Source of the DNA: Paenibacillus sp. H1-7
Lineage (GTDB): Bacteria; Bacillota; Bacilli; Paenibacillales; NBRC-103111
Assembly: GCF_022354825.1 (NCBI RefSeq)
Contig: NZ_CP031168.1
Location: 7,926,501-7,990,500, forward strand
Length of the DNA: 64,000 nt
Reading direction: 5' to 3'
Part shown: piece by piece, positions 16,801-24,907 of the stretch
Layout of the letters: each line of letters opens with the position of its first letter
Position numbering within the stretch: the stretch's first letter is position 1
Program-made: the position numbers and the translations under genes
Notes under the pieces: generated by a model
Databases searched by the model: none
Told to the model about the DNA's origin: nothing
The model's input: only the letters and a program-made list of their open reading frames with translations

Positions 16801-17298
16801 TTATACTGGAGCCGGCACGCCGATTGCCGCCCACTCTTCTTTCGTCGGCCCATAGACCCCGGACATCTTCACCCAGGCTTGGCGCATTAATACAGTCAGC
16901 TGACCCCGGTGATGGATTTCGTGCTTCACGAACAAATCCAGCGTCTTGCCATTTTTCCATTGCTCACCGAAGATGGTTGAAGTCTCCTGCAGCTTTTCGT
17001 CCGTCCATTGGGCTTCCACGGCTTCCAAGAGAGATTCGGAGGCGAAGCGGTAAGCTTCGGCTATAGCTGCAGCAGAAACGGGAGGCTCAATGGATTCTTC
17101 CGGAGCGTCGTAACGGAGTCCCGTCGGCTTCAAAATGCCCCCGTTAGGTACCAAATGCCAAGCAAGATGGCCGATCGTCCGGTAGCCCGGAGCTACCTCC
17201 TGTTTGAGTGATTCATCCGTCAAGGCCTCCAGTAGTCTGTGCGTCGCCGCAGCTTCGTTGCGGTATTCTTCTACAAAGTTTTGAATCGATACGTACAT
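16801..17298 (-). CDS. DinB-family protein
   Basis: 165-residue four-helix DinB/YfiT-type protein. Its putative metal triad is H-L-A-W-H near residue 45 and H-E-I-H-H-R-G-Q near residue 125. Members include thiol-dependent transferases such as bacillithiol S-transferase, but many have no known role. The ATG at 17298 follows TGGAGGCGACG; the frame is open to 17313 without a better site. The promoter carries a 16-bp palindrome found identically upstream of the MFS pump at 34745, which suggests a shared stress regulator. Confidence 0.82.
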   Translation of the reverse strand: MYVSIQNFVEEYRNEAAATHRLLEALTDESLKQEVAPGYRTIGHLAWHLVPNGGILKPTGLRYDAPEESIEPPVSAAAIAEAYRFASESLLEAVEAQWTDEKLQETSTIFGEQWKNGKTLDLFVKHEIHHRGQLTVLMRQAWVKMSGVYGPTKEEWAAIGVPAPV

Positions 17299-17362
17299 AA
17301 TCGTCGCCTCCATAAAGTGGATATATTTTATTTTAATGTGTGCTCACATGCTTCATGCTTAT

Positions 17363-17396
17363 ACTATAGCCCCGAAACACTGACAGCTGTATGTCA
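17363..17396 (-). promoter_or_regulatory. Palindromic operator plus -10 box of the DinB gene
   Basis: Minus-strand TGACATACAGCTGTCA (17381-17396) is followed, after G and 11 bases, by the -10 TATAGT (17363-17368). No TTGACA-like -35 is present at normal spacing. The same 16-bp site and the same distance to an identical -10 occur at 34626-34659. This argues for a single dedicated regulator, perhaps an activator. Confidence 0.8.
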
Positions 17397-17420
17397 CACT
17401 TTGGGAGGCGGAAAAAATAT

Positions 17421-18458
17421 TTACTTTTTCCTCGCCGCATCGATTTGCTCCAGCACCTCTTTATATTCCGTCCGGTACTTGTCGATCACCGGCTTGACCG
17501 CGTCCTGCCAAGGCTTGACGTCCTTGACCTCCGTAATGGTGACGCCGGCAGCGCGCACCTTGGTTTCCGCTTCCTTCTCGTATTTGTCCCACGATTCCCG
17601 CTGCGTCTTGACCGAATCGATCGCTGCCTGCTTTACGATTTTGCGGTCCTCCTCGGACAGCTTGTTCCAGGCCGACTGGCTGATCAGCAGCACCTCGGGA
17701 ACCCGCTGGTGTCCGTCCAAGATCATATGCTTCGCCACCTCGTAATGGTTCGAGGATTGGTAGCTCGGGAAGTTGTTCTCCGCCGCGTCGATAACGCCGG
17801 TCTGCAAGGAGCTGAACACTTCGCCGTACGCCATCGGCGTCGCATTCGCTCCGAGCGCCGACATCAGGTCGATGTTGATTTTGTTCTGGATGACGCGAAC
17901 CTTTTGCCCCTTCAGCTCCGCCAAATTCGTCACCGGCTTGCGCGAGTAGAAGTGCCGCGCTCCCGAGCTGTAGTACGCGAGGCCCTTCATCTTCGAGCTC
18001 TCCAGGCTGTCCAGCAGCTTGTTGCCGTTATCGCTCTCCAGAAACTTCCATAGATGCTGGTCGCTGTCGAATACGTAAGGAAGGCTAAACACGCCGAAGT
18101 TCTTGTTGAATTCGGCCAGCGGCCCGCTGCTGACGCGGGTGAACTCGATGGCTCCGAGCTGCACCTGCTCGATGACCGCCTTCTCCTCTCCAAGCTGCGA
18201 CGAGGGGAACACGTCGATTTTGATGCGCCCGTTCGTCCGTTCATTGACCAGATCGGCGAATTTCTTGTCTCCGACGACCGTCGGGTAATCCGGAGGGTGC
18301 GTGTCCGCCAAGCGGAACGTGTACTTTTTGCCTTCGGCTTTGTTGCCGCCGCCCGCCGCCGCTCCCTGAGCCGGCTCCTTCGTGCTGCAGCCCGCAATAA
18401 CGGCTCCCGCGATAGAAAGTATGGAAATGACGTTCCATGTTTTCATCCATGATTTCAT
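17421..18458 (-). CDS. dctP: TRAP transporter substrate-binding lipoprotein
   Basis: 345-residue receptor of the DctP type. It has a lipoprotein signal with lipobox I-A-G-C (Cys23), the block F-R-L-A-D-T-H-P-P-D-Y-P-T-V near residue 50, and the conserved carboxylate-binding Arg region K-V-R-V-I-Q-N (about 165). These receptors bind C4-dicarboxylates, sugar acids or related carboxylates outside the cell. It is the last gene of dctQ-dctM-dctP, 54 bases after dctM. The ligand cannot be read from sequence. Confidence 0.88.
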   Translation of the reverse strand: MKSWMKTWNVISILSIAGAVIAGCSTKEPAQGAAAGGGNKAEGKKYTFRLADTHPPDYPTVVGDKKFADLVNERTNGRIKIDVFPSSQLGEEKAVIEQVQLGAIEFTRVSSGPLAEFNKNFGVFSLPYVFDSDQHLWKFLESDNGNKLLDSLESSKMKGLAYYSSGARHFYSRKPVTNLAELKGQKVRVIQNKINIDLMSALGANATPMAYGEVFSSLQTGVIDAAENNFPSYQSSNHYEVAKHMILDGHQRVPEVLLISQSAWNKLSEEDRKIVKQAAIDSVKTQRESWDKYEKEAETKVRAAGVTITEVKDVKPWQDAVKPVIDKYRTEYKEVLEQIDAARKK

Positions 18459-18512
18459 CGTACGATTCCCCTTTTATTATTCATTTTATAAAGCCCGGCT
18501 GAGCAGAGCGCC

Positions 18513-19811
18513 TTAATGCTTCATCATATTGGGCAGCCACATGACCAGATCCGGTATGTACGTTAGCAGCAGCAGCACGAGACACATGACATAGAAGAAG
18601 GGCATCATCGCTTTCGTGCCTTGGCTGATCGATATTTTGCCTATGGCGCAGCCGACGAACAGAACCGTTCCGACCGGCGGAGTCAGCAGGCCGATGCCCA
18701 GATTCAGCATCATGATGATGCCGAAGTGGACCGGATCCATCCCTAGATGAGTGACGACCGGGAGCAGGATCGGCGTCATGATCAAGATGAGAGGGGCCAT
18801 ATCCATAGGCGCTCCGAGCAGCAGAAGCACGATATTGATGATAAGCAAAATAATAATCGGGTTGTCGGACACGGCCAGCATCGCGTCGGTCACCATACCC
18901 GGTATTTTCAAGTAAGCGAGCAGCCAGCTGAAGGCGTCGGATGCGGCGATCAGGAACAGCACCATCGAGACGGTGCGGAACGTTTTTTTCAATATGAGTC
19001 CCATCCGGCGAAGCGGAATATCCCGATAAATAAAGAAGGTCAAAATAAATGCATACAAGCAGGCGAGAGCCCCTGATTCCGTCGCCGTGAACCAGCCGCT
19101 GAAGATGCCGCCGAGAATAATAGCCGCGGTCAAGAGCGACATCAGGCCGTCCAGCACAATCTTCGGGATGTCCTTGCGCTCTACCGGATCGCCCTTGGCA
19201 TAGCCGCGCTTGATAGCATATACGTAGCTTGTCGCCATCAACGATACGCATAGGATCAGTCCAGGGACGATGCCCGCGAGAAACAGGCTCGCTATCGACA
19301 CGCCTCCCCCCGCAGCCAGCGAATACAGCACCAGATTGTGACTCGGCGGCACAACGACGCCTTGAATGGCGGAGGATACGGTCACACCGACCGCATAGTC
19401 GGTATCGTAGCCTTTTTTCTTCATCATGGGAATCATGACCGAGCCGATCGAGGATACGTCCGCAACGGCCGAACCGGAAATGTTGCCGAAGAACATGCAC
19501 GCAACCGAGTTCACCATCGCCAAGCCGCCGCGAATGCCGCCTACGATCAGCTGCGCCAGGTTGACGAGCCGCAATGCCAGCTTGCCTTCGCTCATAATAT
19601 GGCCGGCCAGGATGAAGAACGGGATCGTTAGAAGCGAATAGGAGCTGATCCCTTGGATCATCCGCTGTCCTACGACAGCGAGCGGAATGTCCAGATAAAT
19701 GACCGTCAGCAGCGTAGACAGCACCAGCGTCAAGGAAATCGGAAACCGCAGCAGCATGAGCAGGACGAAGCTTGCCGTTAGGATCCAAATGGCCACCGTC
19801 ATCTCTTCCAT
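18513..19811 (-). CDS. dctM: TRAP transporter large permease
   Basis: 432-residue DctM-type permease with about 12 hydrophobic segments, the ion-coupled transport subunit. Family features include L-R-F-P-I-S-L-T-L near residue 20, I-S-G-S-A-V-A-D-V-S-S-I-G near 115, and the C-terminal P-P-V-G-T-V-L-F-V-G block. The ATG abuts the stop of dctQ with no gap, so the two are coupled. It moves substrate with sodium or protons rather than ATP. Confidence 0.92.
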   Translation of the reverse strand: MEEMTVAIWILTASFVLLMLLRFPISLTLVLSTLLTVIYLDIPLAVVGQRMIQGISSYSLLTIPFFILAGHIMSEGKLALRLVNLAQLIVGGIRGGLAMVNSVACMFFGNISGSAVADVSSIGSVMIPMMKKKGYDTDYAVGVTVSSAIQGVVVPPSHNLVLYSLAAGGGVSIASLFLAGIVPGLILCVSLMATSYVYAIKRGYAKGDPVERKDIPKIVLDGLMSLLTAAIILGGIFSGWFTATESGALACLYAFILTFFIYRDIPLRRMGLILKKTFRTVSMVLFLIAASDAFSWLLAYLKIPGMVTDAMLAVSDNPIIILLIINIVLLLLGAPMDMAPLILIMTPILLPVVTHLGMDPVHFGIIMMLNLGIGLLTPPVGTVLFVGCAIGKISISQGTKAMMPFFYVMCLVLLLLTYIPDLVMWLPNMMKH

Positions 19812-20312
19812 TTAAGCGTCTCCCTCCTCGTTGCCCCGATGTCTTCGTGTATCGATCCCGATAAACTGCAGCAGGGAGTAAACGCACACCAGCACGCCTG
19901 TGATAGGCATGACGGCGTAAATGACGCTGTTCGGCAGCTTCGTTGCCGCAAGAGTGCTTTCATTCATCAATATCGTAAACTCGGTGCCGGATACGACCAA
20001 ATAGATGCCGAAGGCAAAAATACTCGCATAAATGAGTTTATCGAGAACCCGATTCCACGATGACGGAAATTTGCTTGTCAGCGTATCGATAGCCAAATGC
20101 AAATGCTCCCGAAACCCGAAGGCAATGCCCAAAAAAGAAAACCATACTAACAGCAGCAGCGTCACCTCCTCCGACCAGAACAGTACAAAATGAAACAGCT
20201 TCCGCGTCATCACCTGGGTTGTCACAATAAGAATCATGGCGAGCAGCGCCGTCAACGAAAACATTTCAAAAAAGCTGTCCACCCATAATGCCGCCCGTTT
20301 GATTGTTTTCAA
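19812..20312 (-). CDS. dctQ: TRAP transporter small permease
   Basis: 166-residue DctQ-type subunit with four transmembrane segments and the block F-W-S-E-E-V-T-L-L-L-L-V-W-F-S-F-L-G. The start is taken as TTG at 20312 because GGGGAGG stands 7 bases upstream; the open frame reaches 20363 without a ribosome site, and a nearby ATG is out of frame. It begins the dctQMP operon. A cre-like palindrome lies 32 bases upstream. Confidence 0.85.
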   Translation of the reverse strand: MKTIKRAALWVDSFFEMFSLTALLAMILIVTTQVMTRKLFHFVLFWSEEVTLLLLVWFSFLGIAFGFREHLHLAIDTLTSKFPSSWNRVLDKLIYASIFAFGIYLVVSGTEFTILMNESTLAATKLPNSVIYAVMPITGVLVCVYSLLQFIGIDTRRHRGNEEGDA

Positions 20313-20343
20313 TCTCCATCCTCCCCTCTGATTTCGCCCCTCG

Positions 20344-20357
20344 TGTAAGCACTTACA
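20344..20357 (-). promoter_or_regulatory. cre-like/LacI-type palindrome upstream of dctQ
   Basis: TGTAAGCACTTACA has perfect 6-bp arms (TGTAAG, CTTACA) around a central CA. It matches the catabolite-response consensus TGWAANCGNTWNCA except for one central base. It sits in the likely leader or promoter of the TRAP operon and predicts CcpA or a LacI-family repressor. Confidence 0.65.
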
Positions 20358-20535
20358 ATTCAAGCGACAAATTCATTGTAATGAAGGACGGCGCGAAAGG
20401 GTACGCCACTCGTTTTAGAATGTTTTGTAATTTTTTTAGATGTTTACCGATTTCCAAATGGTTCCATAGCTTGAAATCCGGTCGCAGCTTTGGTACGATC
20501 AGTATGCGAACATACATTCCTATTAAAAGAAACGG

Positions 20536-21501
20536 ATGATGGCTATGAAAAAGCCCGTCAAAATACAATATGAGCCGATGCAGGCCAAAACGATTCTAAA
20601 CCCGGTCAAGGCTCCATCCATGCCGTTCGACTGGTCGATCAATCCTTATCGCGGCTGCCAGCACGGCTGCAGCTTCTGCTATGCCCGCTCCACGCATTCC
20701 TTCCTTGGCGTGGAGGCGGACGATACGTTTCAGCGCCATATTTTCTTGAAGCAATCGGCTCCGGACATTTTGCGGGAGCAGCTTCGCAAGCGGATGCGCA
20801 GCAGGAAAGCGGCCGAGCTGGGTCAAATCGCCATCGGCACCGCTACCGATCCTTACCAGCAGATCGAAGCGAAGGCGCTGCTGACGCGAGGCTGTCTGGA
20901 GGTATTGGCCGAATTCCAGGCTCCCGTCACAATTACGACGCGATCGCCCCTTATTTTGCGCGATCTGGATCTATTGAAGATGCTGAAGCACGTCTCCGTC
21001 AACATCAGTGTGAGCACGTTAAATAACACCGTATGGAAACAGTTCGAGCCTTCCACGCCATCTCCTGCACAGCGGCTTCGCACCGTCCGGGAGTTGAACG
21101 AAGCAGGCATACCGACCGGCATTTTCGCCGCTCCGATTCTCCCCCATATAACGGATGGCGAAGCCGATTTATCCGAGCTGATCCAGGCGGCTGCAGACGC
21201 CGGCTCCCGGTTCGTTATGCCTTCTTATCTCCGGCTGAGCACGCGAGAGGTGAAGGTGTGGTTTTTCCAAACATTGCGGCAGCACTATCCGCAGCTGGCA
21301 GGAGTCTATGCCGACATGTACCATGCTTCGTCCTCTACGCCCGCTCATTACAAGGCCCCCAAGATGAAGCTGATCGATCAATTGCTTCAGAAGCATTCTA
21401 CGCTGCAGCGCTCCTATCACCCGGCGGATGCTGCACAAAAAGAACCGGCCCGGACGATCTCCATCGAGACCTCCGAACCGGTTCAGTTGACGCTGTTTTA
21501 G
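20536..21501 (+). CDS. Radical SAM protein of the SPL/Rv2578c type
   Basis: 321-residue radical SAM enzyme. The cluster motif is C-Q-H-G-C-S-F-C (Cys41, Cys45, Cys48; CX3CX2C as usual for this group), preceded by S-I-N-P-Y-R-G. Further blocks include I-A-I-G-T-A-T-D-P-Y-Q-Q-I-E and V-S-V-S-T-L-N-N. It resembles spore photoproduct lyase-like proteins but lacks clear evidence for the lyase reaction. Three nearby ATG codons are possible starts; the ribosome site is weak. Substrate unknown. Confidence 0.82.
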   Translation: MMAMKKPVKIQYEPMQAKTILNPVKAPSMPFDWSINPYRGCQHGCSFCYARSTHSFLGVEADDTFQRHIFLKQSAPDILREQLRKRMRSRKAAELGQIAIGTATDPYQQIEAKALLTRGCLEVLAEFQAPVTITTRSPLILRDLDLLKMLKHVSVNISVSTLNNTVWKQFEPSTPSPAQRLRTVRELNEAGIPTGIFAAPILPHITDGEADLSELIQAAADAGSRFVMPSYLRLSTREVKVWFFQTLRQHYPQLAGVYADMYHASSSTPAHYKAPKMKLIDQLLQKHSTLQRSYHPADAAQKEPARTISIETSEPVQLTLF

Positions 21502-21546
21502 AGTTTGTCCTCGTTGTTGAGAAACCCATGACACTAAAAAACTGCA

Positions 21547-21680
21547 GGGTAACCCGGTGGGGTACCTCCCTCCGGCCGCTGTTGTTTTCGGGAATAACTT
21601 AATTATCTCTTTCCAGCGGTAATTTCCCAAAAACAAAGGCGGTCGCTCGCGCTCCTCCGGGAGATACCCCACCTAACCCC
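21547..21680. repeat. Imperfect about-134-bp inverted repeat between convergent genes
   Basis: The left part GGTGGGGTACCTCCC (about 21556-21570) matches the reverse complement of the right part GGGAGATACCCCACC at 14 of 15 positions, and similarity continues inward to TTGTTTTCGGGAA. The pair can form a long hairpin between the radical SAM gene and kbl. It may be a MITE-like repeat or a transcription barrier. Confidence 0.65.
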
Positions 21681-21741
21681 TTAAGCATTTTCTGATTACA
21701 CGCATTATGACAAGCTAAGCCACACAAGAAGTGAGGCTCTG

Positions 21742-22917
21742 CTACAGCATTCCGAGCTTCTGCCCGGCCCGCTTCAGCGCATCCAAAGCAAAGTCCAGAT
21801 CCTGCCGTGTATGTCCCGCCGTAACGATGAAGCGGACACGGCCTTTGTCCATAGCTACCGTCGGATAGACGATGCCTTGAGCGAATACGCCCTCCTCCAG
21901 CAGCAGATCGGAGAACTGCATCGTCTTCGCCGGGTCTCCGACAATGACAGGGATGATCGGCGTTTCGCTCGCGCCGGTATCAAAGCCGAGCGACTGGACG
22001 CCGGAGCGGAAATAGTCCGCATTGGCCCACAGCCGGCCGATCAGCTGGTCGCTCTTTTGCAGAACGCGGATCGCCGCCAAGCAGGAGGCAGCTACCGCCG
22101 GAGTCTGCGAGGTGCTGAACAAGAACGGACGCGCCTTGTGAATCAAGTAGTCCTTCAGCACCTGCTCCCCCGCGACGTAGCCTCCGACGACACCGACCGC
22201 CTTGGACAGCGTGCCGACTTGCATATGGACGCGGCCGTTCAAGCCGAAATGGTCGGTGCTGCCTTTGCCGTTTTTCCCCAGAACACCGCTCGCATGGGCA
22301 TCGTCAACATAGACGAAAGCGTCGTAGGCCTCGGCCAGCTCTACAATAGCAGGCAGCGGGGCAATGTCACCGTCCATGCTGAACACGCCGTCCGTAACGA
22401 CAACGCGCTTCTGGAACCCGGCGCTTTGTTTCAACGCCGCTTCCAGCTGATCCATATCCTTATGCGCATAAATTTTCCGGCTCGCCTTGGTCAAGCGGAT
22501 CCCGTCGATAATGCTGGCATGGTTCAGCTCGTCGCTGATGACTACATCGTCGGGACCGAGCAGTGAAGCAAGCACACCCTGATTGGTCGTGAAGCCGGAC
22601 TGAAATACGAGCGCCGCCTCCGTTCCTTTGAAAGCAGCCAGCTCCCGCTCCAATTCATCGTGAATGCGGAGAGTTCCGGTAATCGTGCGCACGGAGCCGC
22701 TTCCTGCGCCATATTCCCGGATAGCCTGCTCGGCGGCCTCCTTCAGCTCCGGATGCTCGGTCAGTCCCAAGTAGTTGTTGGACGACATCTGCAATACCCG
22801 CCGCCCGTTCAGCGTCATCCAAGTGCCGGAGCTGCTGTCCCATACGGTCAGCGGGCGATACCGCCCCTCCTTCTTCAGTTGCTCCAGTTCATCATGCAGT
22901 GACTGCCAGTTGGCCAT
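21742..22917 (-). CDS. kbl: Glycine C-acetyltransferase (2-amino-3-ketobutyrate CoA ligase)
   Basis: 391-residue PLP enzyme of the alpha-oxoamine synthase family. It converts 2-amino-3-oxobutyrate plus CoA into glycine and acetyl-CoA, the second step of threonine degradation. Visible blocks are M-S-S-N-N-Y-L-G-L, S-G-S-V-R-T-I-T-G-T, D-D-A-H-A-S-G-V-L-G and the PLP lysine Lys239 in G-T-L-S-K-A-V-G. Its start overlaps the end of tdh by 26 bases, which fixes its role as Kbl over other family members such as BioF. Confidence 0.93.
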   Translation of the reverse strand: MANWQSLHDELEQLKKEGRYRPLTVWDSSSGTWMTLNGRRVLQMSSNNYLGLTEHPELKEAAEQAIREYGAGSGSVRTITGTLRIHDELERELAAFKGTEAALVFQSGFTTNQGVLASLLGPDDVVISDELNHASIIDGIRLTKASRKIYAHKDMDQLEAALKQSAGFQKRVVVTDGVFSMDGDIAPLPAIVELAEAYDAFVYVDDAHASGVLGKNGKGSTDHFGLNGRVHMQVGTLSKAVGVVGGYVAGEQVLKDYLIHKARPFLFSTSQTPAVAASCLAAIRVLQKSDQLIGRLWANADYFRSGVQSLGFDTGASETPIIPVIVGDPAKTMQFSDLLLEEGVFAQGIVYPTVAMDKGRVRFIVTAGHTRQDLDFALDALKRAGQKLGML

Positions 22918-24001
22918 GGCTCGTTTCTCCTTTCTCTTTATCGTCCTCGATCACGTTCTCTTCGTGGGTAAATACGATTTTGCCGCACTGGCCGGAAGCC
23001 ATAAGACCGAACGCCTCCTCATAGCGGTGCAGCGGAAACCGGTGGGTGATGAGCGGAGTCAGATCGATGCGGTTCTGCTCCAGCAGCCCTTTTACTTGAT
23101 ACCAGGTCTGGTACATGCGCCGGCCCGTAATACCATCGATATGCAGCCCTTTGAAAATAATGTGGGACGACAGATCGAGCGACACCTCACGCGTCGGGAT
23201 ACCGAGCAGCGATACGCGCGCAGCGGGTGCGGCCGCCTCGAAGCCTTGCCGGATCGCCTCCGGATGGCCGGACATTTCGAGGATCACCTCCGCTCCCTCG
23301 CCTCCGGTATAATCCCGAATTGCCTCGGACAAGATCACGTGCCGGCTGTCGATCGTATGGTCGGCGCCCATCCGCCGGGCCAGATCCAGGCGGTAAGGGT
23401 TTACATCAACCGCGATGACGGCCCCGGCTCCGCAAGCCTTCGCCACTGCAATGGCCATCAATCCGATAGGGCCGGAACCGATCACGGCAACGGACTTGCC
23501 GACAATATCCCCCGACATCACGGTCTGCACGGCATTGCCGAGCGGGTCCTGCAGACAAGCCAGCTCGAACGGCAGCTCCGGCCGGTTGTGAATAACGTTG
23601 GATGCCTTAAGAACGGCATATTCGGCGAAGCAGCCGGGAGCTGTAATCCCGAAGCTGCGCGTGTTTGGACAAACATGAGCGTTCCCTGTCCGGCACGCTT
23701 TGCATACGCCGCAAACGATATGCCCCTCTCCGGATACCCGGTCCCCCGGCTTCACGTGTACGACCTCCGATCCGACCGCCTCGACAATACCGGCGAACTC
23801 GTGACCGAAGACGTTCGGGGTGACTACTGTCCGCGCCGCCCAATCATCCCATTGGTAAATATGAACGTCCGTTCCGCATATGGATGTCGCTTTCACCTTC
23901 ACCAATACTTCGTCGGGTCCATAGACAGGTACGGGCACCTCCTTCAACACCGCTCCCGGCCCCCGGGCTTCCTTCACCAAACCGACCATCGTCTTCTCCA
24001 T
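22892..24001 (-). CDS. tdh: L-threonine 3-dehydrogenase
   Basis: Zinc-dependent medium-chain dehydrogenase of 369 residues that oxidises L-threonine to 2-amino-3-oxobutyrate with NAD. Catalytic zinc ligands are in I-C-G-T-D-V-H (Cys42) and G-H-E-F (His67, Glu68); structural zinc cysteines are in C-G-V-C-K-A-C-R-T-G-N-A-H-V-C; the NAD site is I-G-S-G-P-I-G. The ATG at 24001 is 9 bases after AAAGGAGG; the frame is open to 24043 but that would place the ribosome site inside the gene. It forms an operon with kbl, divergent from an XRE-cupin regulator. Confidence 0.92.
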   Translation of the reverse strand: MEKTMVGLVKEARGPGAVLKEVPVPVYGPDEVLVKVKATSICGTDVHIYQWDDWAARTVVTPNVFGHEFAGIVEAVGSEVVHVKPGDRVSGEGHIVCGVCKACRTGNAHVCPNTRSFGITAPGCFAEYAVLKASNVIHNRPELPFELACLQDPLGNAVQTVMSGDIVGKSVAVIGSGPIGLMAIAVAKACGAGAVIAVDVNPYRLDLARRMGADHTIDSRHVILSEAIRDYTGGEGAEVILEMSGHPEAIRQGFEAAAPAARVSLLGIPTREVSLDLSSHIIFKGLHIDGITGRRMYQTWYQVKGLLEQNRIDLTPLITHRFPLHRYEEAFGLMASGQCGKIVFTHEENVIEDDKEKGETSHGQLAVTA

Positions 24002-24046
24002 GCCGTCCATCCTCCTTTTTACAAAACGCTCATCATAACGCACATT

Positions 24047-24105
24047 TGTACACGATATAGCACATATATGTTATTATATTATACATATGTACAAGATAAT
24101 GTACA
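24047..24105. promoter_or_regulatory. Direct repeats TGTACA-N-GATA in the tdh/regulator intergenic region
   Basis: TGTACACGATA (24047-24057) and TGTACAAGATA (24088-24098) are spaced 41 bases start to start, about four helical turns, with a third TGTACA at 24100-24105. They lie between the divergent tdh-kbl operon and the XRE-cupin gene and are likely regulator sites, most simply for that XRE protein. Confidence 0.6.
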
Positions 24106-24228
24106 GACATTCGCCCGGATTATTGAAAAATATTTTTATCCTCCGCAGCCATCGGCTGAGCGGATTGTACGTTTCCCGCATCCTTCGTATATAATGAAAA
24201 CTAAATCATTGGTTAGGAGCATAACCGC

Positions 24229-24792
24229 ATGGAACACGATCAAATCCATAAAAAAATCGGCCGCAATCTCCAGGCCATCCGCAAGGCAAGGTCACTCAGC
24301 CTGGATCAAGTCGCCGAGCTGACAGGCGTCAGCAAAGCCATGATCGGCCAGATCGAGCGCGGCGATTCCAATCCGACCATCTCGATCCTGTGGAAAATCG
24401 TCAACGGTCTCCACATTTCGTTCACCACCCTTATTGAGGAGGAGACACCGAGGGTAACCCACATCCGATTTGACGAGCTGGAGCCGTTCTGGGAGGAAGA
24501 TGGACAGTACCGCGCGTATCCGCTCATCCCTTTCGACCAGAATAAACAATTCGAGGTGTACACGGTCGAGATGGATACTGGATGCGCTCACGAATCCGAG
24601 CCCCATAACGAAGGGGTCGAAGAATATATTTTGATGTCCCAGGGCGAGCTTGAGCTTGCGTTCCAACAGGAGACGTACCGGCTGCAGGCGGGCGACGCCG
24701 TCCATTTTACAGCCGACAAGCCCCATACGTACAAGAACCTGTCGGACGGCAAGACGGTATATCACACGATCATTTTTTACCCGAAAAATTAA
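24229..24792 (+). CDS. XRE-family transcriptional regulator with cupin domain
   Basis: 187-residue regulator. The N-terminal helix-turn-helix (about 8-62) contains S-L-D-Q-V-A-E-L-T-G-V-S-K-A-M-I-G-Q-I-E-R-G, and the C-terminal cupin (about 105-187) contains the ligand-sensing beta-barrel block Q-A-G-D-A-V-H-F-T-A-D-K-P-H. It is transcribed divergently from tdh-kbl, so it probably senses an amino acid or related metabolite and controls threonine catabolism. That target is inferred from position. Confidence 0.85.
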   Translation: MEHDQIHKKIGRNLQAIRKARSLSLDQVAELTGVSKAMIGQIERGDSNPTISILWKIVNGLHISFTTLIEEETPRVTHIRFDELEPFWEEDGQYRAYPLIPFDQNKQFEVYTVEMDTGCAHESEPHNEGVEEYILMSQGELELAFQQETYRLQAGDAVHFTADKPHTYKNLSDGKTVYHTIIFYPKN

Positions 24793-24850
24793 ATGCCGTC
24801 CCGAAAAGCCCCCTTCAGGACTTCGGACTCACCTGCTTAAGCTCGCAAAA

Positions 24851-24898
24851 AAAAGACGCTCCCTTCCCACTTGTAACGTGGTATTGGAAGCGTCTTTT
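24851..24898. terminator. Bidirectional terminator between regulator and oxidoreductase genes
   Basis: AAAAGACGCT (24851-24860) pairs perfectly with AGCGTCTTTT (24889-24898), with A-rich and T-rich flanks. Confidence 0.85.
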
Positions 24899-24907
24899 GT
24901 TATTAGC

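Noticed and set aside
18481..19887. 468-codon frame overlapping dctM on the same strand
   Set aside because: Its translation is low-complexity (Arg/Asp/His/Gly-rich), typical of a GC-driven shadow; dctM is a clear family member.
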